A stretch of DNA of 64,000 nucleotides from Aphelocoma coerulescens (GCF_041296385.1 NC_091017.1:78483055-78547054), one strand, 5' to 3'. Positions 46,084 to 57,800 are shown, numbered from the stretch's first letter. Notes: generated from the letters alone by a model not told the origin. Program-made: numbers and translations.

Positions 46084-46373
46084 GGTGGGGAAGGGGGAAG
46101 GGGGAAAGGGGAAAGGGGAAAGGGGAAAGGAAGGGAAGGGGAAAAGGGAAAGGGGAAAGGGGAAAGGGGAAAGGGGAAAAGGGGAAGGGGGAAGGGGGAA
46201 GGGGGAAGGGGGAAGGGGGAAGGGGGAAGGGGGAAGGGGGAAGGGGGAAGGGGGAAGGGGGAAGGGGGAAGGGGGAAGGGGGAAGGGAAGGGAAGGGAAG
46301 GGAAGGGAAGGGAAGGGAAGGGAAGGGAAGGGAAGGGAAGGGAAGGGAAGGGAAGGGAAGGGAAGGGAAGGGC
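46084..46373. repeat. G-rich polypurine array (GGGGAAA / GGGGGAA / GGGAA)
   Basis: Three successive unit types appear: GGGGAAA (about 46090-46185), GGGGGAA with 5-G runs (about 46185-46285) and GGGAA (about 46285-46373). The boundaries are sharp, consistent with sequential expansion of neighbouring variant units. Confidence 0.96.
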
Positions 46374-47134
46374 TGATGAGACCAGGCTCCCTACAGATGT
46401 CACCCCCAGGACAGCGACGTTTCCCACTTCAGATATTTTAAAATACCAGAAAAACACTGAAAAAATATTGAAAAAAAGGTGAAAATATATTGGGGAAAAA
46501 AGCTTAAAATACTATAATATATTGAAAAGCATTGAAAGAACATTGAAAAAAATTGGAGAACATTTTGAAAAGGATGCTCAGCAAATCCGCTGTGCATCTT
46601 CAACAGCCCAACCCTTCTCCAATCCAGCTCCCTCTGCCTCTTGGAAACCGCTTCCCTCCCTACTGTTTTTTGGGATCCACACTTATTATTCTTCCTCTCC
46701 TCTCCTTTGTTATCACTCTGCTCTCTCCCTCCAGGCTTTTCCTCAGCCCTGTTGCTTAATTTTTCTAATCCCTGCCCCTCGGAGGGAGGAAGCCGTCCTG
46801 TTTTCCTTATTAATCAGAAATCTCTGGCGCTGACCACAAGAAAAGGCTCCAGGAGCACGGAACGTTTCGGTTCAGTGCATTCCATCACAACAGAGCTACC
46901 AGCACGCAGAGCCCACGGAGTCCAGCAATATTCCCTGGAATTACCTTCCAAGAGCACGGCCCAGCAAAGGGGCTTGGGGTTTTTAGGAGCCACCGAAATT
47001 CCTTAAAACTGCCGGGTTGGCATGGGGCTGGGGCTGAAGTTTGGAAGCTGGGGGGGGATATGGTGTTCCCAGCTGGATTTTGGATACCTGCCACCGGAAT
47101 GGGGTGGGGAAGGAAGTCCATGAGCAGTGGCACC

Positions 47135-47680
47135 AGCCCACCGTGTCTGCTGGAAAGCTCCTACCAGAACGGGATTATCCCATTCTCCTGAGACCCCACC
47201 TGGAATTCCGTGTCCAGGTCTGGTGTCCCCAACACAGGAAGGATGTGGAGCTGCTGGAGAGAGCCCAGAGGAGGGCCAGGAGGAGTGGAGCATCTTCCCT
47301 CTGGAGGCAGCTGGGAGAGCTGGGAATGTTCCCCTGGAGAAGGGAAGGAGCCAGGGAGAGCTGGGAGCCCCTTGCAGGGCCTAAAGGGGCTCCAGGAGAG
47401 CTGCAGAGGGACTGGGGCCAAGGCATGGAGGGCCAGGAGGCAGGGAATGGCTTCCCAGTGGGAAAGGGGAGCTTGGGCTGGGATGTTGGGAAGGAATTGC
47501 TGGCTGGGAGGGTGGGGAGGGGCTGGGCTGGAATTGCCAGAGCAGCTGGGGCTGTTCCTGGATCCCTGGCAGTGCCCAAGGCCAGGCTGGACACTGGGGC
47601 TTGGATCCAGCTGGGATGGTGGGAAGTATTAATTACGAGGCTTCTATGATCCCAGAGGGGTTTTCCCATCCTAAGCCCCC
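47135..47680 (+). mobile_element. CR1: CR1 fragment, ~545 bp
   Basis: CACCTGGAATTCCGTGTCCA, GATGTGGAGCTGCTGGAGAG, CAGAGCAGCTGGGGCTGTTC and GACACTGGGGCTTGGATCCA. It lacks the usual TTCCAACCC block before the tail. Confidence 0.93.
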
Positions 47681-48424
47681 CAAGTACAACCATCGTCCCT
47701 CCATCCCCTCATCCAGGAGCGCAGCTACATTCCATCTTTTTTTCCCCAGTTGATTCTGTACCTTCCCAACACTGGAAAAGAACAAACTGGTGTAACTGGG
47801 CTCTCCATTGTTAAGGAATAAAATAATGGCAAGGGGAAATTCCTGATGGAAGAGGGATGGGGATGGAAATGGAGATGATGGGGATGGAGATGGGAAGAAG
47901 GGAAATATTTCCCTACCGACCCTGCATTGGGATTGAGACAGCACAGCCCCAAACCAGCCAAAATCAGGGTTTATATTTACCTATATCTGTTTATTTACAT
48001 CTAAATACCCATCAGCCTCCATATCTGTCCCTACCAAAATCCCTCCCAAATTTAAGCGCTTGATAAAGCGGGGGAGGTGAAAAATCAGCATCCGTGTGAA
48101 GATGGAGCACTGAGGCACAAAGATGTTCCTGGATAACTGATCCACCCATTCCCAAGGTGTGGGGCCTGAATCCATCCAGAATCTTCCTAAAATTAAAAAA
48201 TGATCCCGTTCAACCTTATCACCTCCTCGGGAGCACCGTTCCCATGGCCTGCAGAGAGACCCCAAAAAATTAAAGCTGTTTTCCCCACAGAATGCTCAGA
48301 GATGACCACGATTTTTCAAAGTTCGGATCCAAATCCTGCAAAATTTTGGGTTCTTGACAAGGACAGGAACAACAAACCCCATCCCAGGGGTGCTTTGCTG
48401 CAGCTCCATTCAACAATTCCCTCC

Positions 48425-48550
48425 TCACCTTCTCCCTCAGCTGCTTTCCTCCTGCTCAGCTTTCCCAGCCATTCCCCAACTCTCCATTCCTCAGCCTTCC
48501 CAGCCATTCCCAAATTCTCCATTCCTCAGCCTTCCCAGCCATTCCCACCT
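48425..48550. repeat. Imperfect ~36-bp tandem repeat
   Basis: TCTCCATTCCTCAGCCTTCC followed by CAGCCATTCCC is repeated twice, with a diverged earlier copy. Confidence 0.8.
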
Positions 48551-48829
48551 CATCCCAATGCTGTTTATGAAAACCCATCTTGATTTAAGGACCCTTTGGC
48601 CCAGCAGCTTTTGCTGGGATTTCAGAGCCGGTGTTTTCCTCCCTACGGACGTCTCCGATTTTCCTCCAAGTTTATTCCTTGATCCCCTAACGCTGACAGG
48701 ATGTTCCCGAGATATCTCCAGACCCAGAGCCATTAACCCAGCGCCGAACTTGCGTCCCAAAATCAGCATCATCTCGTGCCTGGCTGGCTGCAGGATTTCT
48801 GCACTCATTCATGGTGTTGTTTTACCCAG

Positions 48830-48852
48830 TAATTAATAATTAATAATTAATT
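48830..48852. repeat. TAATTAA cluster
   Basis: TAATTAATAATTAATAATTA-type sequence gives overlapping TAAT homeodomain cores in an otherwise GC-rich neighbourhood. A binding role is only a possibility. Confidence 0.8.
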
Positions 48853-49234
48853 GAGCCTGCTCCTCCTCAGGATGAGTCCCCAAGGTCGATAAGGTTCCAA
48901 GAGCTTCCCTGATGGAAGTGCCACCATCTGACACCAGGACGTCGCTCAACCCACGGGCTGAGCCTGGGCTGCTGTCACCACGTAACAGCTCCATGGAATT
49001 ATTCTACTTCAACCAGGAGGCCAAGGAGAAATTAAAAAATTAAGATAGAACCAGGTCAAGGAAAAATTAAAAAACTAAACCAGAACCAGCTCCAGGCTGG
49101 TGGAGCTTCTATCGACACCAGGGAGCTGCAAACCTCAGGATTCAGCTTCATCGTGGAGCAGAGACGCAGCCGGGAGGTCTCTCAGCCTTCCCCGCGCATC
49201 ACTGGGTGCTCCCGTATCCCCCCTCCACTCTCCC

Positions 49235-49425
49235 CGCTCCAAAGCCTCTGGAATACAAATGACTTTCGCAGCAGAGATGGAAACTCGATCATTAAACTGA
49301 GATAACTGAGCCGAGCCCCCGCCGGGGCCGCGGCTGGCGGAGCCCAAAGCCAAGATCAATGTTGTGAGGAGGCAGCGCTGTCATTTAATCGATATCCGTG
49401 TGCAGCCCATTATCCCGGCGCTCCC
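49235..49425. promoter_or_regulatory. Candidate conserved non-coding stretch
   Basis: CTCGATCATTAAACTGAGAT, AAGATCAATGTTGTGAGGAG and CATTTAATCGATATCCGTGT are unique, repeat-free and CpG-bearing. Confidence 0.33.
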
Positions 49426-49539
49426 GCACGGAGCCCTGCCCGGCACAGCCCTGGCTGCTCCCGGGAATCCTCCAGCCCATCCCCTCTGCTCAGCCCCTCG
49501 AGCCGGGTGACGCTTGAGGTGAGCACTGAAGGGTGGAAG

Positions 49540-49930
49540 TGTTTCATTTAGGGCACTTCCCGGGACAATCGGAGCGATGGGAGATCTCCCAGATAAGTTT
49601 CACTCCCCACCATCCTTCTGGGAGAGCTTTTTCCCCCCCTTTTTTTGCCATCCGCCAGGACAAAGGGGCCTTTATGGTGTTTTTTAGCCAGTCTGTTTAT
49701 TTAGTGCATATTGCAGCCGGGCTGCTGTTGGAATATCATCCATTTCCCTCCCCGGAGAGATATTCCAAGGAGCAGCGAGGAACCGACTTTAAACAAAAAG
49801 GCCATCTAAATATACAAACCAAGGAGAACAATGGCAGCATTAATTATATCCCAGGCAGGAGGGGATCCAGCGGGAATTCAGAGGCAGGGAAGCTCTTTCT
49901 GCCCGATTTATTCCCTTCTCCGGCCGCTCG
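49540..49930. promoter_or_regulatory. Candidate conserved non-coding stretch
   Basis: GTTTATTTAGTGCATATTGC and GGCAGCATTAATTATATCCC lie in unique repeat-free DNA. Confidence 0.28.
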
Positions 49931-50211
49931 GAGAGCGGAGCCGTGGCTGGCGGCGGAGAGGGAACAGGAGGATGGAGGGATGGGGGAGAGAGAAGGACCC
50001 GACCAGCTGGGACCCAGACAGGCCAAAAGCAGCAGGAGAAGCGAAGCCACGGGATTTGGGACTTGGAAAAGAGGATCAGGAGCTGGGTCTTGCATGGCTG
50101 GGACAAGGAATCAACAGCAAAGGCAGGGACGTGTCCCACAGCTCCAGGGAAAAGGGGATTGGTTTTAGAACTTCCAGAAGAACCTGAAATCCTCCCTAGG
50201 GGGAATAATAT

Positions 50212-50378
50212 GGAATCATGGAATGGTTCGGGTTGGAAGGGACCTTAAAGCCCATCCAGTGCCACCCCTGCCAGGGGCAGGGACACCTCCCACTGTCCCA
50301 GGTGGATCCAAGCCCCAGTGTCCAGCCTGGCCTTGGGCACTGCCAGGGATCCAGGGGCAGCCCCAGCTGCTCTGGATA
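50212..50378 (-). mobile_element. CR1: CR1 3' fragment
   Basis: GGAATCATGGAATGGTTCGG, GGGCAGGGACACCTCCCACT and CAGCCCCAGCTGCTCTGG. Confidence 0.93.
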
Positions 50379-50619
50379 ACCAATAGTGCTCCTTTCCAAC
50401 CATAAGGATTCTGGGATTATCTCCCCAGGGAACACGTTCCGGTTGGTCAAAACCTGTGGGAATGTTTGTGTGGGAATGAAGGATTTGGGGGATATAATGG
50501 AAAACCCGGAAGTCTGAGTTCAGGATATTAAATCCGACATTCAAATGGAAAAAAGGGACTTAGTGGGAAAAATCAGGAGAGTCTGCTGAGAAAGAGCAGA
50601 AATAAGGAAAAAAGGGAAT

Positions 50620-50850
50620 AATGGAGTAATGGAACGGTTTGGGTTGGAAGGGACCTTAAAGATGACCCAGGGCCACCCCATCAGTGGGCAGGGACACCTT
50701 CCACTGTCCCAGGTGGATCCAAGCCCCAGTGTCCAGCCTGGCCTTGGGCACTGCCAGGGATCCAGGCGCAGCCCCAGCTGCTCTGGGCACCCATCCCACT
50801 GTTTGATCACCCTCACAGCCTCTCCAAGGAGGAACAGGGAATTCCTGTGG
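50620..50850 (-). mobile_element. CR1: CR1 3' fragment
   Basis: GGAACGGTTTGGGTTGGAAG, GGATCCAAGCCCCAGTGTCC and a TCACCCTCACAGCCTCTCCA extension that the copy 240 bp away lacks. Confidence 0.93.
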
Positions 50851-51361
50851 GAATGAAAACCAATTAACGCCGACATCCGGCTGTGGTAGAGCTCTGGAGA
50901 CGTGCAGGGGATGCCACCACTCCTGGCATTTTTGAAGACCAGGGTGGCCAAGGGTTGTCACCAATGGCTTGTGATGGCACAAATGGACGAACATCTTCCG
51001 TCAGAGGGACTTCCCTGCACCCCTCGTATCCCTGTTGTGGATGGGTTGGTTACTCAGCCATTCCCAGAGCTTTAAATTCCAAGAAGTGCCTCTCTCCCAG
51101 CACGTGGAAGAGGAGTTCATCCAGCACAAAGCAAGCTCAAGGTACCGAACCCATAAAACCTTACAAAGCCCCCCAAAAACCTTATAAAGCCCCCCAAAAT
51201 AGACCAGGCTCCATTTTTTCTTTTTTTAAAAGAAATCTTGCTAAAACAACTGAAAAATCCTCTTTCCACGGGAAACACCCTACTTGATGCAGGACAAAAC
51301 GGGACTGTTGAAGGAAATCCCAAGGATTTGGCCCTAACAGCAAGCAGAGACAGAAACATAA

Positions 51362-51560
51362 AATTATGGAATTATTAAGGTTGGAAAGGATTTTTAAGAC
51401 CACTGAGTTGCCCAGCACTGCCAATCCCACCATGAAACCACATTCCCAAGTGCCACATCCACAGGGATTTTAAATCCCTCCAGGAATGGGGACTCCACCC
51501 CTGCCCTGGGCTGGAGAACCTTTCCCATGGAGAAATTTCCCCTAAAATCAAAACCTACCA
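51362..51560 (-). mobile_element. CR1: CR1 fragment, second subfamily
   Basis: TTATGGAATTATTAAGGTTG, AAGTGCCACATCCACAGGGA and CCCTCCAGGAATGGGGACTC. Confidence 0.9.
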
Positions 51561-52339
51561 TGGCAGCAATAAATTTGCACCTCGTATAAAGTCCCGGAGA
51601 CTTTGGGTCCCATCTCCTGCTGAGGAAGCCCCACAAGGTGGACCTGAGTCTCAATCCAGGAGTTTTTATGGCCAGGTGGCCTCAGGGAACCCGCATGGAG
51701 CATCCCAGGAGATCACCGGGATCTCAGCACTCACCTGCTCCACCAACAATCCCACCCACAGCTCTCCAAATGACAGAGAAAATCCTGATTTCAAAATCGA
51801 TTCCCAGGAAAACTCCACCCTAAACCTCTCCAACGGCACAGGTGAAGATTGGAAATAGGTGTTTTCCGTGGATTTTTAAGGATAAACCCCAAAATCCCGT
51901 GTTCCTTGGCAGTTTATCATCAGAGTCCTCAACTGGAGTTGATGGGACTTGGAGCAAATCACTTCAGGCCTCCTTTAGTTTTCTGGAATATCTAACAATA
52001 TATAAAAAGTGGGAATTTTGCAGCAGAAAACTTTAGGAACTTTCTTTTCTATAAATAAATCTTTTAACTCTCCTCAAGTCTGTAAATGGATTTTTTTTTA
52101 AGGATTATCAAACTTTGCTTTAGGGCACAAATTACTCTTCCAGAGATAGTTTTTCCCTGGAAATTTCCTTGGTTTTTCCCCGGAAGTTTTCTTGCACCTC
52201 AGAGCAGTATCAGGCTGCCAGGACTGCCCCAATGTTGGGACAACCCAATATGGCCATGGAGCAAATTCCAGCTCAGTTTTCCAGCTCCTTCCCCCTCACG
52301 GATACAAATCGATGACGGTTGATGCTGCCCTTTGGTTTC

Positions 52340-52478
52340 ATGGAATCCTGGAACGGTTTGGGTGGAAAGGGACCTTAAATCCCATCCAGTTCCATGGGCA
52401 GGGACACCTTCCCCTATCCCAGGTGGCTCCAAGCCCCAATGTCCAACCTGGCCTTGGGCACTGCCCGGGATTTGGGGT
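52340..52478 (-). mobile_element. CR1: CR1 3' fragment beside the GGTGAC array
   Basis: GGAACGGTTTGGGTGGAAAG and CATGGGCAGGGACACCTTCC. It ends 40 bp before the minisatellite. Confidence 0.9.
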
Positions 52479-52516
52479 CAGATGGCAAAAGCACATCCAG
52501 CACTGGTGACTCCCTT

Positions 52517-53102
52517 CAGGTGACACCTGTGAGGTGACAGCCCCAAGGTGACATCCCCGAGGTGACACCCCCGAGGTGACATCCCCAAGGTGACTCCTCT
52601 GAGGTGACACCCCCAAGGTGACCCCCAAGGTGACCCCCCCGAGGTGACCCCCCCGAGGTGACCCCCGAGGTGACCCCGAGGTGACCCCCGAGGTGACACC
52701 CCGAGGTGACCCCCAAGGTGACCCCCAAGGTGACCCCGAGATGACCCGGAGGTGACACCCTGAGGTGACCCCAAGGTGACCCCGAGGTGACACCCCCAAG
52801 GTGACCCCCAAGGTGACCCCCCCAAGGTGACGCCCCGAGGTGACACCCCGAGGTGACCCCCCCAGGTGACCCCCGAGGTGACATCCCCAAGGTGACACCC
52901 CCGAGGTGACCCCGAGGTGACCCCCGAGGTGACACCCCTGAGGTGACCCCGAGGTGACCCCCGAGGTGACCCCGAGGTGACACCCTGAGGTGACCCCCCA
53001 AGGTGACCCCCCAAGGTGACCCCCCCGAGGTGACCCCCGAGGTGACCCCCGAGGTGACATCCCCAAGGTGACCCCCCGGAGGTGACCCCCAAGGTGACCC
53101 CC
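52517..53102. repeat. GGTGAC minisatellite, ~45 copies of an 11-15 bp unit
   Basis: About 45 GGTGAC cores are separated by C-rich linkers (CCCCGA, CCCCCAA, ACCCCCGA). On the minus strand each GGTGACCC core reads GGGTCACC, so it contains the nuclear-receptor half-site GGGTCA. Five adjacent pairs are spaced exactly 11 bp, giving GGGTCA-N5-GGGTCA: plus-strand starts 52671/52682, 52731/52742, 52766/52777, 52907/52918 and 52944/52955. The Gly/Ser/His/Val-rich frames (GVTSGGHLGG type) are repeat translations. Confidence 0.95.
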
Positions 53103-53734
53103 AGCCTCTCTGGCACGGGGTGTCCCGCTCAGGCCGGGTTCGGCTGCAGCTCCCGGAGCATTCCCAGCCAAGCGGCGCCAGCAGCACCCAGGACTTTGTC
53201 GAAGGGACAAGGGCAGTGGAATGAGGGCTGGAGGTCGTTTTTGGGAACACCGTTGGGAACTGCAAACACGAAACCCTCCCCTTGGAGGGTCTCACCTCTG
53301 TATTCCTGATTTTATTCTCATTTTTACTCCCCTAAATATCCCTTTTTCCCTTTTTTTTTTGAGCAAGAAGAACTTGGCCGTGCTGCTCTGCTCTTCCTGA
53401 GCCATCACCAGATTTATCCCAGCCCCATTCCCACTTTTCTGCCTCTTTTCACCTCCACATGACCTCACCTGCTTCATTTTTTGGGATTTTTTCCCCCTCC
53501 CTTTTGTCTGGGAGGCCAAAATTTCTGTCAGCAAATCTTCAGGGCCAGGCAGAGTTCAGGGTCATGACTCCCATTTCTTAGCAGGGTGCCCAGAACTAAA
53601 CCCCGACCCCAACCACGAACCTACAGCAGCTTTAAAACCCCAAAGAGCTAAACCTCAGCCTAGCAAAACCTGGTTTATCAGCAGCTGCAAGGCCGAGTTG
53701 TGCGATCCACAGAGCCTGGAGCACCTCACCCATC

Positions 53735-53962
53735 GGGATTTATAGGGAAAAATTCAGGGATTTATAGGGGAAAAATACAGGGATTTATAGGGGAAAATAC
53801 AGGGATTTATTGGGAAAAATTCTGGGATTTATTGGGAAAAATTCTGGGATTTAGAGGGAAAAATTCAGGGATTTATAGGGAAAAATTCAGGGATTTAGAG
53901 GAAAAAATTTAGGGATTTAGAGGGAAAAATCCAGGGATTTATAGGGAAAATTCAGAGATGGG
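53735..53962. repeat. ~21-bp minisatellite, GGGATTTATAGGGAAAAATTC type
   Basis: About ten units of GGGATTTATAGGGAAAAATT vary at ATAG/ATTG/AGAG and in linker length. Confidence 0.93.
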
Positions 53963-54026
53963 GTTTGTGCACTGCCCCAGGTACCCTTAGCAAAAAGATG
54001 CCAAACATCTCCTGCTTGGTTCAGAG

Positions 54027-54072
54027 GATCATGGAATGGTTTGGGACGGGAGGGAACTTCAGGATCCTCCCA
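54027..54072 (-). mobile_element. CR1: CR1 3'-terminal stub
   Basis: GATCATGGAATGGTTTGGGA then GGAGGGAACTTCAGGATC runs straight into the pyrimidine tract. Confidence 0.78.
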
Positions 54073-54572
54073 TTTTTCCCTTCTTTCCTGTTTTCCCCTT
54101 CTTTTCCCCTGCTCTTTCTGAGTTTTTGGGTTTTTTTTCTATTCTTTTTTCATTTTTCCTTTTCTCCTTTATATCTTGATTTTCCTTCCCCCCCTCGCTT
54201 TTCTGTCCCTTTTTTCTTTCCTTCATTTTTCCTTTTCCCTCCTTTCTCTCTTCCCCCATTTTCCCTTTTTCCTATTTCCCCCCTTTTTGTCTTCTTGTTT
54301 TCTCCTTTTTTCTTCCCCCTTTTTTCATTTTTTTCCTTCCCCCTCCTTTTTCACTGCCCCCCTTTTCTTTTCCCCTCCCCTTTTCCTTTTCCCCCATTTT
54401 TTATCCCTTTTCGCCTTTATTTTCCCTTTTCATTCCCCCCTTTTTCATTTCCTCCCTATTTTCCTTTTCTTTCCCCTCCCCTTTTCCCTTTTTTCCCCAT
54501 TTTCTCTTTTCTCTTCCCGTTTTTCCTTTTTTCCCCCCTTTTCTTCCTTTTCCTCCTTTTTTTTTCCCAGGG
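54060..54572. repeat. Long pyrimidine-rich tract
   Basis: About 510 bp of nearly pure C/T on the plus strand (CCCCCTTTT, TTTTCC, CCCTTTTCC blocks), abutting a CR1 3' end at 54027. EXOC6B pre-mRNA would be purine-rich here. The Phe/Ser/Pro frame is an artefact. Confidence 0.93.
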
Positions 54573-55164
54573 AGGAGAGCAGTAACAGCACAGGGCAATC
54601 CCTACACCTGAGGCCATTATCATGGAGCAGAAATAATTCCCAAAAAAGTCTCCTGGGTGCTCCCAACCCTTCCCTGCGGCTTAATGACCTTTGCAGCTCA
54701 TTAATATTAATTAATACTAAAGCTGCTCTCCTGCCTCACATCCCCCTTTTCCACTGGATTTTTAGGCTTCATTCCCCCCTTTCCAAACCCGTGGTGGGAG
54801 CACGAGGCTCTGGGACACCCATCGAGAATCCTGCAGGGTTTCTCATCCCCCCAAAATTGGTTATTTTGGGAGAAAAGAAATGGAATTCCACTCAGGAAGA
54901 GGGAGAGTTGTTAATATTGCAATGTGAGAGAGAGGTGAGAGCACGGGAAGCCAGACTCCTCCAGAGCCCGAGCAGCTGCAGCGCTCCAGAGGGATAAATC
55001 ATCCCAAACCAGGATCGAAACAACACATCTCCGTATTTTCAAACCAAAACCCATCACCTGCACTCAATTACGCCACCAATTCCACCACGGAATTCCACTG
55101 GCAGAGCAGGAATGGCGCAAGGAACCAACGAACCCTGTCACGGCCACGCCGCGCCCCGGCTTCG

Positions 55165-55206
55165 GCACGTCCATCCTCATCCCCATCATCCTCATCCTCA
55201 CCTCCT
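55165..55206. repeat. Short (CATCCTCAT)n-type repeat
   Basis: CATCCTCATCCCCATCATCC and related blocks form a short degenerate repeat. Confidence 0.8.
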
Positions 55207-55791
55207 CGGCACGTTTCATCAGATTTGGGAATTCTCGAGGCACCAGGAAACGCTGGGGGAGTGGCAAAAGCCCTTTCTTGGAGGGACCAGCAGGAGGTGC
55301 AATGTTGGCTGGGAGCCGCGAATCCCCGCGGGGGAGGAACGCTCCGAGCGCCGCCAGCCCAGGGCCGTGACTGTGCCGTCCCCGGGCATTCCCGAAACGA
55401 AACACGTCATAAGGTTGGGTTTTCCAGCAGCATTCCCGGCAGTTCACGTCCCCTCTCCCCAAGCCAAGGGGTCCCAGCCTCCCTTTGATCTGCTGAGCTC
55501 TCCAAATCCGGCAGCGAGAGGAGCAGAGTCAATAATTGATGGAGGTTTGCTGGCAAGAGGCTCTGCTGTCTGAGTTACCTTTCCCAGACCTCTCAGAAGT
55601 CATCCAGAAACTCAATTCCATTGTTTTTGCCCAAAAAAATCTCCAGGATAAGCCTTCAAGTGAACCAAACTCCACGAGCCAGGGTTTGCTTGCTCGTGGT
55701 GATGGGAAATCGGAGAAAGAAAAGGACTGTGGGGAGCCTTGATGGGGCCTGAGCAACCGAAACAATTTGAGGAATGAAAAATTCCCATGGA

Positions 55792-56182
55792 GCCAGGCTG
55801 GGAGAGCTGGGAATGTCCAGCCCGGAGAGAAGAAGGCTCCAGGGAGAACTTCCAGCACCTTGCAGTGCCTCCAGGAGAGCTGCAGAGGGACTGGGGCCAA
55901 GGGCTGGAGGGCCAGGAGGCAGGGAATGGCTTCCCAGTGGGAAAGGGGAGCTTGGGGTGGGATGCTGGGAAGGAATTGCTGGCTGGGAGGGTGGGGAGGG
56001 GCTGGGCTGGAATTGCCAGAGCAGCTGTGGCTGCCCCTGGATCCCTGGCAGTGTCCAAGGCCAGGCTGGACACTGGGGCTTGGATCCACCTGGGACAGTG
56101 GGAGGTGTCCCTGCCCATGGCAGGGGTGGCCCTGGATGGGATTTAAGTTCCCCCCAACCCAACCCATTCCATGATTCCATGA
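55792..56182 (+). mobile_element. CR1: CR1 3' fragment
   Basis: CAGGCTGGGAGAGCTGGGAA, CAGGCAGGGAATGGCTTCCC, CACTGGGGCTTGGATCCACC and CCCATTCCATGATTCCATGA. Confidence 0.94.
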
Positions 56183-56829
56183 AAAAAGCCAGCAATTTCA
56201 GGGTTTGCAAGGTGTCCTTGCTGGTTTCCAGGTGGAAACTGAGCTGCTCTGGCTCAAGATGTGTCACGGAAGGGCACAACTGCACCGAGACGCCGTCACC
56301 TCAGGGCGGTTTCTGAAGCGGCGGAGCAGAAAGTCGCACTGTTATCCACTTACCCACCCACAGAAATCACCAGAAATCCCCCAGTCACCTCCTGGCTTGG
56401 GTTTCCACCTCCACCAACAGCAGGAAAGTCCAAAAACCCAACAGATTTTATCCTACAGTCTCTTTCCACTCTTTCCTTGATCCCAAAACGCTGTGCAAAC
56501 ACCACTGGGCCGACTCCCCACGAGGCCCTGGGGATTGCTGGTGTTACTGGGAGCTCTTTGATGAACACCCCAGCCACAAAATGCTCCCCACGACCCCTCC
56601 AGGTCCACCCCCCTCCTCCCTGGCCATGTCCCACCCCGTCCTTGTGGTGCCAAGGCTGGCTCAACCCTAATTGACATCATGTGTGCACGGGGCTGGCTGT
56701 GCCGGAGACTCCCACGGCACCAAAAAGCCGTGGAAAAATCCAATCATCGACCCCAAAAATCGCATTTTCCCTCCCCGCTCCGGCGCGGGGCCTGCGCAGG
56801 AGCAGAACCCGGCGTCCAGCCGTTGTTAG

Positions 56830-57425
56830 GCCCAGTTTAAATATAGATCCAGCTCTGAACACATGAATAATTGCGGTGCTTAAAACGTCTGGCTAATCTT
56901 TAGCAGAGCTGCAATCAATCACCGGTGTCAGACTGGGACGCATTTCTCAGTTTCATACACAAAACCTTCCTTCAAATGCAAACTATATCCACTTTCAGGG
57001 CCTGGCCCGCCTTCCCCATCTGATATTAATGGAAGAGCTCCCGGCATGAGGAGGCTCCGGGCGGAATTGATTTGGATTTTCCAAAAAAAAAAAAAAAGAA
57101 ATAATAAATAAAAAAAAAGAATAGGTTCAGTCAGGAATGACAGTCCTAGGAAAAAAACCCTGAGCTGCTGGAGGGGGATTGGGATGGGTTTGGAGCTTTG
57201 GGAAAGAAAACGCAGGGAACACGTTTGGCTGATCCCGCTCTTTGCTCGCCGACGGGGCAGCGAGGAAAAGCCGAGACTCTGGCTCAGCCTAAATCCCTGG
57301 AGCACTTTGTGTCCTCCAGCCTTACGGTCTCTCCCCTGGGAGTGTCTCAAAATGGTGGAATAGAAAGTAAAAGTTACTCTCTTGTTGATGAATTGGACTT
57401 TTTTCTTAATTAACAGCTGATATTC
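56830..57425. promoter_or_regulatory. Candidate conserved non-coding stretch
   Basis: Unique sequence includes TGAATAATTGCGGTGCTTAA, TCTGATATTAATGGAAGAGC and a 15-A run near 57083. No repeat body is seen. Confidence 0.28.
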
Positions 57426-57687
57426 ACTAATTTGAGGGTCAATGGCACACTCTGGTCCTGGTCCCGGCTATCCCAAAGCATTGTCCATCTCTTAGTGGAC
57501 AACAATCCATGGCCAGCTTTCCCAGGAGAGTATTCCTCAGGTTTTCCCAATTTTTCCAGAGAGCAGCTGTGGATTTTCCTGCAGCACGGGGCTCACACAT
57601 CCCTCCCTAGATGGAAGGAAGCCCGAATCAAGTAATCCTTTAATCCTTTAAGTTAATTAATTAATCTGAGCTCTGTCTGACCACGGC

Positions 57688-57800
57688 TCCACAGAATCAT
57701 TTAGGACAGAAAAGACCCTCAGGATCACCAAGGCCGACCATCAAACCAGGAATTACTCATGGATTGAGCACAGGGATTCTCCTTAGACCTCTTCCAGAAG
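57688..57800 (-). mobile_element. CR1: CR1 3' fragment, divergent
   Basis: ACAGAATCATTTAGGACAGA, AAAGACCCTCAGGATCACCA and GCCGACCATCAAACC. Confidence 0.75.

Noticed and set aside
52338..53295. Gly/Ser/His/Val-rich frames resembling a structural protein
   Set aside because: A translation of the GGTGAC minisatellite; similar frames occur in all three minus-strand phases.
53965..54997. Phe/Ser/Pro-rich hydrophobic frames
   Set aside because: They arise from the pyrimidine tract.
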